64,000 bases of DNA from Pseudodesulfovibrio sp. S3 (GTDB lineage Bacteria; Desulfobacterota; Desulfovibrionia; Desulfovibrionales; Desulfovibrionaceae): NCBI RefSeq assembly GCF_004025585.1, contig NZ_QTZO01000008.1, forward strand, positions 62,001 through 126,000, given 5' to 3'. Position 1 is the stretch's first letter. Each line of letters begins with the position of its first letter. The position numbers and the translations under genes are program-made. Under the pieces are notes generated by a model. That model saw only the letters and a list, made by a program, of their open reading frames with translations. It was not told the origin of the DNA and did no database searches. Shown one piece after another: positions 49,992 through 59,415 of this stretch.

Positions 49992-51068
49992 TTACTCGCT
50001 TTTGCGACCGGTAATTTGTTCACGTTCTTCCGGTATGGATATTCGACGTTTGGGCAACCATTCCGGATACTGTGTCCGCATGTATTCGACAAGGGCCTCC
50101 CGAAGCAGGCAGCGCAAATCCCAAGCGGACGAGGCGTCAGGGGAGCTGACTATCGCACGCAGGGTGAGCGTTTCAGGCCCGGCGTCAGTCACCTGAAGGA
50201 CGCAGGTCTTGCCATCCCACAGGGGTTTTGCCTGGATGCAGAGGCGGTTGAGCTCTTCACGCAAAGGCTCCAGCTGAACCGTGTAGTCTGCGTGGATAAA
50301 AACAGACCCGATTATGTCGGCATTTTTCTTGGTCCAATTTTGAAACGGTGTCTCTAGAAAATAGGTTATCGGGACGATGAGCCTTCTAAGATCCCATGTC
50401 TTTACCACCACATAGGTGAAGGTTATTTCCTCTATCCGTCCCCATTCCCCCTCAACGATGACCACATCATCCAGATTGATCGGATGCGAAAGGGCGACCT
50501 GCAACCCGGCGACCATTGCTCCAAGGGTTTTTTGGGCGGAAAATCCCAACACGAGGCTGGCAACACCGGCTGAGGCCAGCAAGGTGCCTCCAAGCATCTT
50601 GAATTGATCAAAAAGCATCAATATGCAAGCGGTGGTCAACAGCCAAATGAGAATGACGATGATTCTTTGGAGAACCTTGACCTTGGTTCGGACTTGTCGA
50701 GCTTCCAGGTTGTCTTTTACGGAGGTGTCGTATCGGCATTCGGTCATGTCGGAAAGCAGGTACACGACCATTGTCCCTGTCCAGCCAGCCAGAAGAATCA
50801 AAAGAATGCTCAAAAGAGTGCTGACCATTGCCGCTGTCTTTCCCTCCAGGCCGGCAATTGGCACGAGTATGACAAGGAGCAGCACAATACCGGCAAAAGG
50901 GGCCAGTGTTCGTCCTCTTTTCTTCAAAGAGTCGGAAAGCGCCTTTTTCAGGCTGGCATTTGAATCACGCGCCTTGCGTGTTGAAGACCACCCCCATACA
51001 ATTCCTGCGAGAATGACAATTGCCAATCCGATTCTCGCCGACCATGCCGCAAAACTAACGGTTTCCAT
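49992..51068 (-). CDS. MscS-family small-conductance mechanosensitive channel
   Basis: Inner-membrane channel of 358 residues that releases solutes on osmotic downshock. There are four or five helices in the first 170 residues, then the MscS pore and beta domain: GGTLLASAGVASLVLGFSAQ (glycine/alanine pore helix), LQVALSHPINLDDVVIVEGEWGRIEEITFTYVVVKTWDLRRLIVPITYFLETPFQN in sequence, and a mixed C-terminal domain. The motif PINLDDVV replaces the usual PFxxGD. RBS quality before the ATG is moderate. It is a single gene. Confidence 0.9.
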   Translation of the reverse strand: METVSFAAWSARIGLAIVILAGIVWGWSSTRKARDSNASLKKALSDSLKKRGRTLAPFAGIVLLLVILVPIAGLEGKTAAMVSTLLSILLILLAGWTGTMVVYLLSDMTECRYDTSVKDNLEARQVRTKVKVLQRIIVILIWLLTTACILMLFDQFKMLGGTLLASAGVASLVLGFSAQKTLGAMVAGLQVALSHPINLDDVVIVEGEWGRIEEITFTYVVVKTWDLRRLIVPITYFLETPFQNWTKKNADIIGSVFIHADYTVQLEPLREELNRLCIQAKPLWDGKTCVLQVTDAGPETLTLRAIVSSPDASSAWDLRCLLREALVEYMRTQYPEWLPKRRISIPEEREQITGRKSE

Positions 51069-51524
51069 ATCTGTCCCCTGTTGTCATCTGAAGATACTGT
51101 GATCCGGGTTACTATAGATATGGACAGTTGGTCCAGTTTTCAGGCGGCATTGTTCTTTTATCAGGAATTCACCTTTTTAGTCCGGCCAAGATATGTTTTA
51201 CGCCGTAGTGCGTGAGGGGGATATTGGGGCGTGGTTTGGGCAGGAACCCGGCGGAGGCAAGAGTTTTGAATGTGAAAAATGATGATGAGTGCGGTTGGGC
51301 CTGTGAAACCGCACGGCGGAGGATGGTGACCGCTTAAGCAAGGGCGGTCCGGGAGGCGTGTCGTATACAGGTGTCCGATGTGCTCGGGGGGGAGACACTA
51401 TGGAGGGGCGGCCCGTTCTTTTGTCCGTTGAGAGTGCAGGGTTCAAAAGGAAGTGACCATTTAACATGCCGGAATACAACATGAAAAAGGGTTGCAGCTA
51501 TTTGCTGCAACCCTTGTTCTTTAC
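51069..51524. other. Gene-free stretch between the MscS gene and tRNA-Leu
   Basis: About 450 bases with no convincing coding frame. It contains the MscS promoter region on the left and the tRNA terminator on the right, and nothing else that I can identify. Confidence 0.5.
51484..51515 (-). terminator. Terminator after tRNA-Leu (second copy)
   Basis: Stem AAGGGTTGCAGC with its complement and a 5-base loop, T-run on the minus strand. It differs from the first tRNA-Leu terminator by one compensated base pair near the loop. Confidence 0.9.
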
Positions 51525-51612
51525 TGGTGCCTGAGAGAAGACTCGAACTTCCACGGAGTTGCCCCCACTGGCTCCTGAAGCCAGCGCGTCTACCAATTCC
51601 ACCACTCAGGCA
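51525..51612 (-). tRNA. tRNA-Leu (CAG), second copy, CCA encoded
   Basis: 88 bases on the minus strand. Acceptor TGCCTGA/TCAGGCA, the D-arm sequence shared with the first copy, anticodon stem CTGGC/GCCAG around loop TTCAGGA (anticodon CAG), long variable arm (GGGGGCAACTCC), T-loop GTTCGAGTC and encoded CCA. Stems differ from the first copy, so it is not a recent exact duplicate. Confidence 0.94.
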
Positions 51613-51768
51613 CGATCAGGAGAAATGGCTTATATATGGCCTTGAGTTGGTTGGCAAGCAATTTTTGTCAAGAAAGTTCACTGCTCGGACCGGTGAAGGC
51701 TGGGCAGGGGGGATCATCTTGAAAATCCTACTGAAATACACTAGGTTGCTGTGGAAATGAGGAAGTAA

Positions 51769-52677
51769 ATGATGGAGAATTTCCTGTTGCTGGGCGTTTG
51801 CTTTTTGTTGGGTATCGGTCTGCGGGTATCCGGTGTCGTCGACGAGAAGGGGCCGTCCGTCCTGAACGCGATCATCATTTACATGTCTCTGCCCGCCCTG
51901 GCTTTGCTTCATGTGCACGAATTGCCTTTGGGGCCCGAATTGATCCTGCCTGCGGCCATGGCCTGGATAGTCTTCGGCGTAGGCTATGCTTTTTTCATGC
52001 TCGTTGGCCGCAGGTTGGGGATGGACAAGAAAACCATCGCCTGCCTGATCCTGACCGCGGGTCTCGGTAATACCTCCTTTGTGGGGCTGCCCATGATCGA
52101 GGCGTTCTTTGGTCCCGAATACCTGGGCGTGGGCGTATTGTGCGATATGGCGGGCACATTCATGGCCTTGGCCATCCCAGGCATCATTCTGGCCGCCAAG
52201 GTGTCGGGGCAGGATGTGAACGGACGGGAGCTTGCCAGGAAGGTTCTGCTGTTTCCACCGTTCCTGGCCATTGTATTCGGTTTCGCCATGCACCCAGTGC
52301 CGTACCCTGAATGGGTGGCCGGCATCCTGTCCCGGCTGGGTTCGACCCTCAGCCCCCTTGCCCTGCTGTCCGTGGGCCTGACGCTGCGGTTCAGTGCCAT
52401 CAAGGGCAATGGCCGGGATCTGGTCATCGGTCTGACCTATAAGCTGATCCTGGCTCCGGTCCTGATCTTTGTCCTGTATATCTGGGGCGTTGGTGCCGAC
52501 GATGTCATCGCCAAGGTGACGGTCTTCGAATCGGCCATGGGACCGATGATCACCGGGGGCATCATTGCCATGACCTATGGCCTTCGTCCCTCTCTGGCTG
52601 CGACCATAGTCGGCGTGGGGATACTGCTTTCCTTCATGACGCTGCCGGTCTGGTACTTGGTGCTCATGGCCGTGTAG
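51769..52677 (+). CDS. AEC (auxin efflux carrier) family transporter
   Basis: Inner-membrane transporter of 302 residues with ten hydrophobic helices in two halves. Family features include the opening ENFLLLGVCFLLGIGLRVSG, AGLGNTSFVGLPMIEAFFGPE (the conserved N-T-x-F-x-G-x-P segment) and the late ESAMGPMITGGIIAMTYG. AEC proteins include malate and other carboxylate carriers; the substrate here is unknown. AGGAAG precedes the ATG. A bidirectional terminator separates it from the convergent chemoreceptor gene. Confidence 0.9.
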   Translation: MMENFLLLGVCFLLGIGLRVSGVVDEKGPSVLNAIIIYMSLPALALLHVHELPLGPELILPAAMAWIVFGVGYAFFMLVGRRLGMDKKTIACLILTAGLGNTSFVGLPMIEAFFGPEYLGVGVLCDMAGTFMALAIPGIILAAKVSGQDVNGRELARKVLLFPPFLAIVFGFAMHPVPYPEWVAGILSRLGSTLSPLALLSVGLTLRFSAIKGNGRDLVIGLTYKLILAPVLIFVLYIWGVGADDVIAKVTVFESAMGPMITGGIIAMTYGLRPSLAATIVGVGILLSFMTLPVWYLVLMAV

Positions 52678-52710
52678 CAACAGCCGGGGATGATGGTTTT
52701 GCAAAAGCGT

Positions 52711-52750
52711 CGGGCCGGGAACGCATTGCAATTATTGCGTTCCCGGCCCG
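52711..52750. terminator. Shared terminator between convergent genes
   Basis: 15-bp perfect stem (CGGGCCGGGAACGCA) with a 10-base loop between the AEC and chemoreceptor genes. No long T-run is present, so efficiency is uncertain. Confidence 0.6.
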
Positions 52751-52771
52751 GTATGGTGTCAGGAGGGGAGG

Positions 52772-54511
52772 CTAGAACCGCTCGAAGTCCCCGTCTGCGT
52801 CCGAGTCCATGTCCAGCGAGAAACCTGATTCGTCCGAGGCGGGCGTCGCTCTTGGGGGCTGCTTTGCTGTGGATGCGGATGGCAATTTCGCAACAGGTGT
52901 CTTTGCGGCTGGTGCAGTGCGGGGGACGCGTGTGGTTCTGACCAGGGGCGCTCCCTGGGAGCCGATGTTGAAATACTGCATGCCCTGCTGCAATTGGGTC
53001 GCCTGATCCGTGAACTCCCTGGCCGTGGCGGCCAGCTCTTCGGAAGCGGCGGCATTCTGTTGAATGACATTATCCAATTCCTGGATGGCCTTGTTGATTT
53101 CATGGGCGCCTGCGTTCTGCTCGGAACTGGCGGCGGAGATTTCCTGTACCAGGTCCGCAGTCTTGCGGATGTCGGGAACCATCTTGGTCAGCATTGCTCC
53201 GGCCTCGTCGGCCTTGGCCAGGGTGCTTGAAGAAAGGTCACCGATTTCTGCGGCAGCGATTCCGCTTCGTTCGGCCAGTTTGCGTACTTCGGCCGCGACC
53301 ACGGCAAATCCCTTGCCTGCTTCACCGGCCCTGGCTGCTTCAATGGCCGCATTCAGGGCCAGCAGGTTGGTTTGGCGGGCGATTTCTTCGATTATGGAGA
53401 TTTTATCAGCGATATGCTTGATGGAATTGACGGCTTCCATGACTGTGTCGCCGCCCCGTTGCGCGTCCTGGGCAGTCTGGTTGGCCATGCGTTCGGTCTG
53501 GGTGGCGTTTTCCGTATTCTTGCTGATCTGCCCGATCATCTCCTCCATGGCTGCGGAGACCTGTTCCACCGAGGCGGCCTGGCGGTTTGCGCCGTCGGCC
53601 AGCGTCTGTGCGGAACTGGTCACTTCTGTGCTGCCCGAGGCGACCTGATCGGCGCCATACTTGGCCTGCCCCACTGCATGGCGCAGCCTGTGCACCATCT
53701 CGGCCAGTGACGCAGTCAATTTGCCTGGTTCATCCTTGTATTCCGTGGAGATGTCTTGTGTCAGATCGCCGGAAGCCACCTGGTCGGCCAGTTCGACCGC
53801 CTCGTTGAGAGGCTGGATGATGGAACGGACTATGAGCAGGCAGAACGGCAGGATGACGAGGAGGAATATGCCCAGGATGACGCCGCCGATGCTCCAGATA
53901 AAGGTTGAGACCAGATTGTCTATGTCGGCCATGATGGTCTGCTTGTCGTTTTCGACATTATCCAGGTAGACCCCGGTGCCGATCCACATGTCCGTGCCCG
54001 GAATGAGCGTGGCGTACGAGAGCTTGGGCTGGTCGCCCTTGTCCGGCTTGGGCCAGATATAGGTAAGGAAGCCACCGCCGTTGTGGGCCAGTTTGTTCAG
54101 TTCGACGACCAGTTGCACGCCGTTGGGATCCTTGAGATGGCCCAGGTCCTTCCCTTGCAGGGAGTGGTTGGGCGGCAGGGCGATGTTCACTGTCTTGTCA
54201 TACACGAAGAAGTATCCGGAATTGTCGTCTTCGAAGCGGATTGTGTCCACCAGCTTGCGGATGACTGTGATCTTGGTGTCAAGGTCCGGGATGTCGGCAA
54301 TGGCTTCGGCTATGCTGTCGGCCATGGCCTGGGTGGCCACGTGGATCTTTCGTTTCTCTCCTTCGAGCATGGCGGTAGTGGAACGTTCCACGCCGATATC
54401 CTTGACCTTGCTTACTCCGTTGAGGAAGGCGAGGGTGAATCCTATGGTAAAGACCACGATGCTGCATATGAGGAGCAGGATGCGGACTTTGATTGTGATT
54501 TTTCTGAGCAT
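52772..54511 (-). CDS. Methyl-accepting chemotaxis protein with single Cache sensor
   Basis: Chemoreceptor of 579 residues. A membrane helix at the N-terminus, a periplasmic sCache_2 domain ([32 protein letters not shown]), a second helix (about 195-220), a HAMP domain, and the cytoplasmic signalling tip ([22 protein letters not shown]), the conserved hairpin that binds CheA and CheW. The C-terminus ends in an acidic stretch without the NWETF tether. The start at 54511 has TTGGAGAG upstream. sCache_2 sensors often bind small carboxylates, so lactate or acetate is plausible but unproven. Confidence 0.93.
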   Translation of the reverse strand: MLRKITIKVRILLLICSIVVFTIGFTLAFLNGVSKVKDIGVERSTTAMLEGEKRKIHVATQAMADSIAEAIADIPDLDTKITVIRKLVDTIRFEDDNSGYFFVYDKTVNIALPPNHSLQGKDLGHLKDPNGVQLVVELNKLAHNGGGFLTYIWPKPDKGDQPKLSYATLIPGTDMWIGTGVYLDNVENDKQTIMADIDNLVSTFIWSIGGVILGIFLLVILPFCLLIVRSIIQPLNEAVELADQVASGDLTQDISTEYKDEPGKLTASLAEMVHRLRHAVGQAKYGADQVASGSTEVTSSAQTLADGANRQAASVEQVSAAMEEMIGQISKNTENATQTERMANQTAQDAQRGGDTVMEAVNSIKHIADKISIIEEIARQTNLLALNAAIEAARAGEAGKGFAVVAAEVRKLAERSGIAAAEIGDLSSSTLAKADEAGAMLTKMVPDIRKTADLVQEISAASSEQNAGAHEINKAIQELDNVIQQNAAASEELAATAREFTDQATQLQQGMQYFNIGSQGAPLVRTTRVPRTAPAAKTPVAKLPSASTAKQPPRATPASDESGFSLDMDSDADGDFERF

Positions 54512-54702
54512 GGTACTCTCCAAGATTGATATTTTATCAATCATATCATGGTTTGTGCGTTCAAAGCTAGAGTCTTGATAATATTATAATGAGGTGTGAA
54601 TGAAGTTCGGAGCCGCATAAGGCCTCTTGTCCGATGAAAGATGCCGGAGGATATGGGGAAAGGGGCTTCAGGGGAGTTCCATCCCGGTCGTTTTCCTGTT
54701 AA

Positions 54703-55929
54703 ATGAGGCCTGTGACACACTTTAAAGATTATTCCCAACTGTCGAAATACCTGGACGGGCTTGGCCTGTTCCACATGGACCTGACCCTGGACCGGATGCA
54801 GCGCTTCTGGATGGCGCACGGTATGCCTACCCTACCCGTTGTGCATATTGTCGGAACCAACGGCAAGGGGTCCACCGTCGCCTTTTTCAGCTCTTTGGCC
54901 CGTGCCCACGGGCTCAAGGTCGGCTCTTTCACTTCGCCCCATTTCCTTTCGCCAAGGGAACGGGTGCAGGTCAACCGACGAATGCTCTCCGAAAAGGATT
55001 GGGTGGAATTGGCCAATGACATCCTGTCCGTGCCGGGCGGTGATTCTCTGACCTATTTCGAATTTCAGACCTGTCTTGCCATGCTTGCCTTCCGGCGTGC
55101 GGAGGTGGACGTGGCCATCATGGAGGCCGGATTGGGCGGTCGCTACGACGCCACCAATGTCTTTCGGCCCGGCCTGACCTTGTTCACGCCCATGGGGATG
55201 GATCATGAAAAGGTGCTTGGTTCGACCCTTGCGGAGATCGCCCGCGACAAGGCCGGCGCTCTCCGTGAGGGAGGGCAGGGGCTGACCGGATTCCAGGAGG
55301 CTGAGGCCATGATCGAGCTGGAAACCAGGGCAGAGGCGGTCAGGGCACGGCTTATTCATGCCGTGGATGTGGCTGAGCCGGTACGCAACCTCAAGCTGGG
55401 CCTCAAGGGTATTCATCAGACGGTCAATGCCCATCTTGCTCTGGCCGGTTGGCGCTGGTTTGCGGCCACCCATGGGGTCAAGAGCAGTTATCAGGGGGAG
55501 GTCTTCGGCCTGGAGAGTGCCTTTCTGCCCGGACGGTTTCAGTTGGCGGAAGTGGCTGGCCGGGCCATCCTTTTGGATGGAGCCCACAACGCCCATGCCA
55601 TGGTCGCCCTGAAGGCCGCCCTTGAAGCGGAAGACATGAAGCCCGACAGCATGATTTTCACCTGCCTGAAAGACAAGGATTTGACAGCCATGCTGCCGTT
55701 GGTCCGTGAACTGACAGCGGGACCGATACTGGTCCCGGCCATGAAGAATGAGCGTGCACGGGATAATCGGGAATTGGCGGCGGAGATAGGAAGCCGGGCC
55801 GTTGCGCTGGACTCCATGGAAACGGCCCTTGCAGCGGGGTCTGAATGCTCGGGAACGACGCTGGTTTGCGGGTCCTTGTATTTGTTGGCGGAGTTTTATA
55901 CCCTGTATCCTCGTTTACTCACCCCTTAG
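54703..55929 (+). CDS. folC: Folylpolyglutamate synthase / dihydrofolate synthase
   Basis: Adds glutamate to dihydropteroate and folates. The 408-residue Mur-ligase-like protein shows the P-loop VGTNGKGSTVAFFSS, SFTSPHFLSPRERVQVN, EAGLGGRYDATNV, GMDHEKVLGSTLAEIARDKAG and, in the C-terminal domain, LLDGAHNAHAM. The annotated ATG at 54703 has no good site; GTG at 54712 with GAGG four bases before it is an alternative. It is followed by selA after 13 bases. Confidence 0.93.
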   Translation: MRPVTHFKDYSQLSKYLDGLGLFHMDLTLDRMQRFWMAHGMPTLPVVHIVGTNGKGSTVAFFSSLARAHGLKVGSFTSPHFLSPRERVQVNRRMLSEKDWVELANDILSVPGGDSLTYFEFQTCLAMLAFRRAEVDVAIMEAGLGGRYDATNVFRPGLTLFTPMGMDHEKVLGSTLAEIARDKAGALREGGQGLTGFQEAEAMIELETRAEAVRARLIHAVDVAEPVRNLKLGLKGIHQTVNAHLALAGWRWFAATHGVKSSYQGEVFGLESAFLPGRFQLAEVAGRAILLDGAHNAHAMVALKAALEAEDMKPDSMIFTCLKDKDLTAMLPLVRELTAGPILVPAMKNERARDNRELAAEIGSRAVALDSMETALAAGSECSGTTLVCGSLYLLAEFYTLYPRLLTP

Positions 55930-55942
55930 CATCGGGATACGC

Positions 55943-57352
55943 ATGAGCACATTTTTCAGGCAACTGCCGTCCGTGGACGAAGTCCTTTCCATGCTTTGTG
56001 ACGCTGACGGATTCAGGGACCTGCCTCGTCCGCTGGTCAAGAACCTTGTCAATGAATTCCTGGACATCTGCCGCGAGGAGATACGCTCCGGGGCCATCGT
56101 CGATGCCGGACAGCTTGCCCTGGAAGCGCTTGGTCCGAGGCTTGTCGCCTATGTCAGGGCCAAGTCCCGCCCCCATTTCCGGCGGGTTCTCAATGCCACG
56201 GGTGTGGTCATTCATACCAATCTGGGGCGGTCCCTGTTGGCCAAATCGGCCATCGCGGCCGTGGTTGAGGCATGCGGCCATTATTCGAACTGCGAATTCG
56301 ACCTGTCCACCGGGCAGCGCGGCAGCAGATACTCCCATGTGGAAAAGCTTCTGTGTGATATTACCGGCGCTGAAGCCGCTTTGGTGGTCAACAACAACGC
56401 GGCCGCCGTGTTCATCATGCTGGAGACCCTGGCCAAGGGGCAGGAAGTGATCGTTTCTCGTGGCCAGCTGGTCGAGATCGGCGGTTCGTTCCGCATTCCG
56501 GACGTGATGACCAAGTCCGGGGCCATCCTGCGCGAAGTCGGCGCCACCAACCGGACGCATGTGCATGATTATGAGAATGCCGTCAACGACCTGACCGGCG
56601 CGCTCATGCGGGTGCATACTTCCAATTTTCGGGTGGTCGGGTTCACCAAGGAAGTCAGCCTGCCGGAGATGCGGGCGTTGGGCGACAGATACGGCCTGCC
56701 GGTCATCGAGGATCTGGGCAGCGGCTCCCTGTGTTCCCTGGAAGGGGCGGGTTTGCTCGGCGAACCCACGGTTCAGCAGGTGGTGGCCCAGGGAGCGGAC
56801 GTGGTTTCGTTCTCCGGTGACAAGGTGCTCGGCGGTCCCCAGGCGGGCGTCATAGTCGGACGCAAGGAGTATATTGATCGTATCAAGATGAATCCGGTCA
56901 ACCGGGCCATGCGCATCGACAAGATGACCCTGGCCGCCCTGGAGGCCACGTTGCGGCTCTATCTCGACATGGACCTGGCCCGGCGTCAGGTGCCGACCCT
57001 GAGGATGATCACCGCTTCGGAGGAGGCTCTGAAGAGCAAGGCACGGCGTTTGGCCGACGCGGTTCGGGATGCCCTTGGCGACCGGGTGTCCGTAGGGCTG
57101 CAAAAGGGAGCCTCCCGGGTGGGCGGCGGCGCCTTTCCTGAATATGACCTGCCCGGCACCATGGTGACCGTGGCTGTCGAGAATATTTCCGCGGGTGATC
57201 TGAGGGATGCCCTGTTGGATACTGATCCTCCCCTGGTGGCCCGGATCGAGGATGATGTCTTTCTCCTGGACCCGCGCACCCTGGCTTCAACCGAACTCAA
57301 GCTGGTCGCCGAAGCCCTGAAACAGGCCGTGGCCGCCTTGACCGAATCATAA
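55943..57352 (+). CDS. selA: L-seryl-tRNA(Sec) selenium transferase
   Basis: PLP enzyme that converts seryl-tRNA(Sec) to selenocysteinyl-tRNA(Sec). The 469-residue protein starts STFFRQLPSVDEVL and has NATGVVIHTNLGRSLLAKSA, CEFDLSTGQRGSRYSHVE, the NNNAAAVF segment, SRGQLVEIGGSFRIPDVM and the PLP-lysine motif FSGDKVLGGPQAG. The start is set at 55943; the frame is open upstream into folC. It shares a transcript with folC and probably the M18 aminopeptidase. selB lies 3 kb downstream on the same strand. Confidence 0.96.
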   Translation: MSTFFRQLPSVDEVLSMLCDADGFRDLPRPLVKNLVNEFLDICREEIRSGAIVDAGQLALEALGPRLVAYVRAKSRPHFRRVLNATGVVIHTNLGRSLLAKSAIAAVVEACGHYSNCEFDLSTGQRGSRYSHVEKLLCDITGAEAALVVNNNAAAVFIMLETLAKGQEVIVSRGQLVEIGGSFRIPDVMTKSGAILREVGATNRTHVHDYENAVNDLTGALMRVHTSNFRVVGFTKEVSLPEMRALGDRYGLPVIEDLGSGSLCSLEGAGLLGEPTVQQVVAQGADVVSFSGDKVLGGPQAGVIVGRKEYIDRIKMNPVNRAMRIDKMTLAALEATLRLYLDMDLARRQVPTLRMITASEEALKSKARRLADAVRDALGDRVSVGLQKGASRVGGGAFPEYDLPGTMVTVAVENISAGDLRDALLDTDPPLVARIEDDVFLLDPRTLASTELKLVAEALKQAVAALTES

Positions 57353-57361
57353 GGAATTATC

Positions 57362-58747
57362 ATGAGCAGCAAGAAAAAACTCGAATACGAACCCAAGACC
57401 GCCTGGGAGACCTATGCCTCCAAGGCGCACCTCAAGGCCATGGACAGCCTGGCCAGGGATTACGTGCAGTTCCTGAGCACCTGCAAGACCGAGCGGCTGG
57501 TCATGGACTATGTCCGCGGCAGGGTGGAGAAGGCGGGTTTCGTGGATGACCTCCGGGCTCCCCTGGCATTTCGTTTCAATCGCAACAAGACCTGTTTCCT
57601 GGCGCGCAAGGGCAGACGTCCCCTGTCCGAGGGGTTCCGGCTGATCGGCGCCCATGCCGATTGCCCGCGTCTCGATCTCAAGCAGCGTCCCCTGTACGAG
57701 GACACGGAAATTTGTCTGGCCAAGACCCATTATTACGGCGGGATTCGCAAGTATCAGTGGTTGACCATCCCCCTTGCCCTGCATGGTACCGTGGTCAAGA
57801 AATCCGGCGAAGTGGTCACGGTTTGCATAGGCGAAAACCCCAAAGACCCCGTATTCACCATCACCGACCTCCTGCCGCACCTGGCGTACAAGGAAGTGGT
57901 CAAGAAGGTGGAAGATGCCTTTGACGCGGAAAAACTCAATCTGATCATGGGGCAGTCTCCTGTTCCCTCCGGTAAGGATGACGACGACAAGGCCAAGGAG
58001 CCGGTCAAGCGCAAGGTGCTTGAGATCCTCAACAAGCGCTACGGCATCGATGAATCCGACTTCTTCAGCGCGGAGATGCAGGCGGTTCCGGCCGGTCCCG
58101 CCCGTTTCGTCGGAGTGGATGAATCCATCATCGGCGGCTACGGCCAGGATGACAGGTCCAGCGTGTTTTGCGCGCTGGAGGCGCTTTTGGCCGAACCCGA
58201 ACCGGAATACGCTCAGATCGTGCTGTTCTGGGACAAGGAAGAGATCGGTTCGGACGGCGCCACCGGGGCCAAGTCCTATTTCTTCGAATATTGCATGGAA
58301 GAGCTGGTCGAGGCGTGGGAGCCAGGCGCACGCCTGTCCCAGATATTCATGAACGGCTCAGCTCTTTCCGCCGACGTATCCGCTGCCATGGACCCGGATC
58401 ACAAGGACGTGTACGAGCCGCTCAACGCTGCAAAGCTCGGATACGGTCCGTGTTTCAACAAGTTCACCGGTCATCGTGGCAAGGTGGGAGCCAACGATGC
58501 CCACCCGGATTTCATTGCCTGGCTGCGTCACATCTTCGATGATGCGGGCATCCCGTGGCATATGTCCGAACTGGGCAAGGTGGACATCGGGGGCGGCGGC
58601 ACCGTGGCCAAGTTCCTGGCCGTGTACGGCATGGATGTCATCGATGTGGGCGTCGCCGTGCTCTCGATGCATTCGCCCTTCGAATTGACGAGCAAGGCGG
58701 ACATGTATGCATGCACTCTCGCTTTCAGGGAGTTCCTGAAGCGGTAG
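57362..58747 (+). CDS. M18 family aspartyl aminopeptidase
   Basis: Cytoplasmic zinc aminopeptidase of 461 residues. Metal-site motifs of M18/DAP enzymes are visible: IGAHADCPRLDLK (first His and Asp), VGVDESIIGGYGQDDRSSVF (bridging Asp), FWDKEEIGSDGATGA (catalytic Glu), and STEADM-like SMHSPFELTSKADMY with the last His. It lies 9 bases after selA and ahead of a strong terminator, so it is likely the last gene of the folC-selA transcript. Confidence 0.93.
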   Translation: MSSKKKLEYEPKTAWETYASKAHLKAMDSLARDYVQFLSTCKTERLVMDYVRGRVEKAGFVDDLRAPLAFRFNRNKTCFLARKGRRPLSEGFRLIGAHADCPRLDLKQRPLYEDTEICLAKTHYYGGIRKYQWLTIPLALHGTVVKKSGEVVTVCIGENPKDPVFTITDLLPHLAYKEVVKKVEDAFDAEKLNLIMGQSPVPSGKDDDDKAKEPVKRKVLEILNKRYGIDESDFFSAEMQAVPAGPARFVGVDESIIGGYGQDDRSSVFCALEALLAEPEPEYAQIVLFWDKEEIGSDGATGAKSYFFEYCMEELVEAWEPGARLSQIFMNGSALSADVSAAMDPDHKDVYEPLNAAKLGYGPCFNKFTGHRGKVGANDAHPDFIAWLRHIFDDAGIPWHMSELGKVDIGGGGTVAKFLAVYGMDVIDVGVAVLSMHSPFELTSKADMYACTLAFREFLKR

Positions 58748-58770
58748 GGCGTTACCTTGGTAGACAGTGA

Positions 58771-58805
58771 AAAAGGGCTGCCGGAGTGTTCCGGCAGCCC
58801 TTTTT
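58771..58805. terminator. Bidirectional terminator after the M18 gene
   Basis: 14-bp perfect stem AAAAGGGCTGCCGG with a 6-base loop and five T residues on the plus strand; A-rich on the left, so it can also stop the convergent Sel1-protein transcript. Confidence 0.92.
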
Positions 58806-58821
58806 GCTTGGGATTGATCTG

Positions 58822-59364
58822 TTATTGATACAGGGCGGCGAGGCCGTCCTTGGTCAGGAGTTCGTCCTTGACCGGGAAGCCAGCCTTCTTGGCCTGTTCC
58901 ATCCAGTGCAGGGCCTGGGTCAGGTCCTTCTGCACACCCAGTCCGGCGGCGTAGAGATTTCCCAGATAGTACATGGCCGTGTCGTTTCCGTTGACGGCCG
59001 AGGCCTTGATCAGTTCTGCGCCCTTGGCCGGGTCTTTGGGGACGCCGTCTCCGTAGATGTTGAACAGGCCGAGCATGAGCTGGGCGTCTTCCTGTTCCTG
59101 GGCAACGGCCTGCTCAAGCAGGCTGGCGGCCTTGGCGTAGTCCTGCTGGACCCCCTGGCCTTCCGCGTACATGACGGCCAGGTGGTACATGGCGTCGGCA
59201 TTGCCCTCCACGATGGCTTCGTCATATTTCATCTTGGCGGTGGCATAATCCTTTTCCAGGTATGCCTTGGTTCCCTGGCGTTCCATCATGGAGCTCGTGC
59301 AGCCTGTCAGGAGGAGTACAATCGTGGACAGGAGCAGGGTGTATTTCATTACATGTATTTTCAT
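58822..59364 (-). CDS. Sel1-repeat lipoprotein
   Basis: Small lipoprotein of 180 residues with lipobox LLTGC (Cys at about 22) and Sel1-like repeats: YDEAIVEGNADAMYHLAVMYAEGQ, AKAASLLEQAVAQEQEDAQLMLGLFNIYGDG and AELIKASAVNGNDTAMYYLGNLYAAG. These helical repeats mediate protein contacts at the membrane. M6 may be the true start. The FecR gene stop lies 51 bases upstream and both read the same way, so they are probably cotranscribed. Confidence 0.9.
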   Translation of the reverse strand: MKIHVMKYTLLLSTIVLLLTGCTSSMMERQGTKAYLEKDYATAKMKYDEAIVEGNADAMYHLAVMYAEGQGVQQDYAKAASLLEQAVAQEQEDAQLMLGLFNIYGDGVPKDPAKGAELIKASAVNGNDTAMYYLGNLYAAGLGVQKDLTQALHWMEQAKKAGFPVKDELLTKDGLAALYQ

Positions 59365-59415
59365 CTCGGTCTTCCTTCTCTAAATGTTATCGAGGCGGTC
59401 GGGCTCTTGGTCGGC

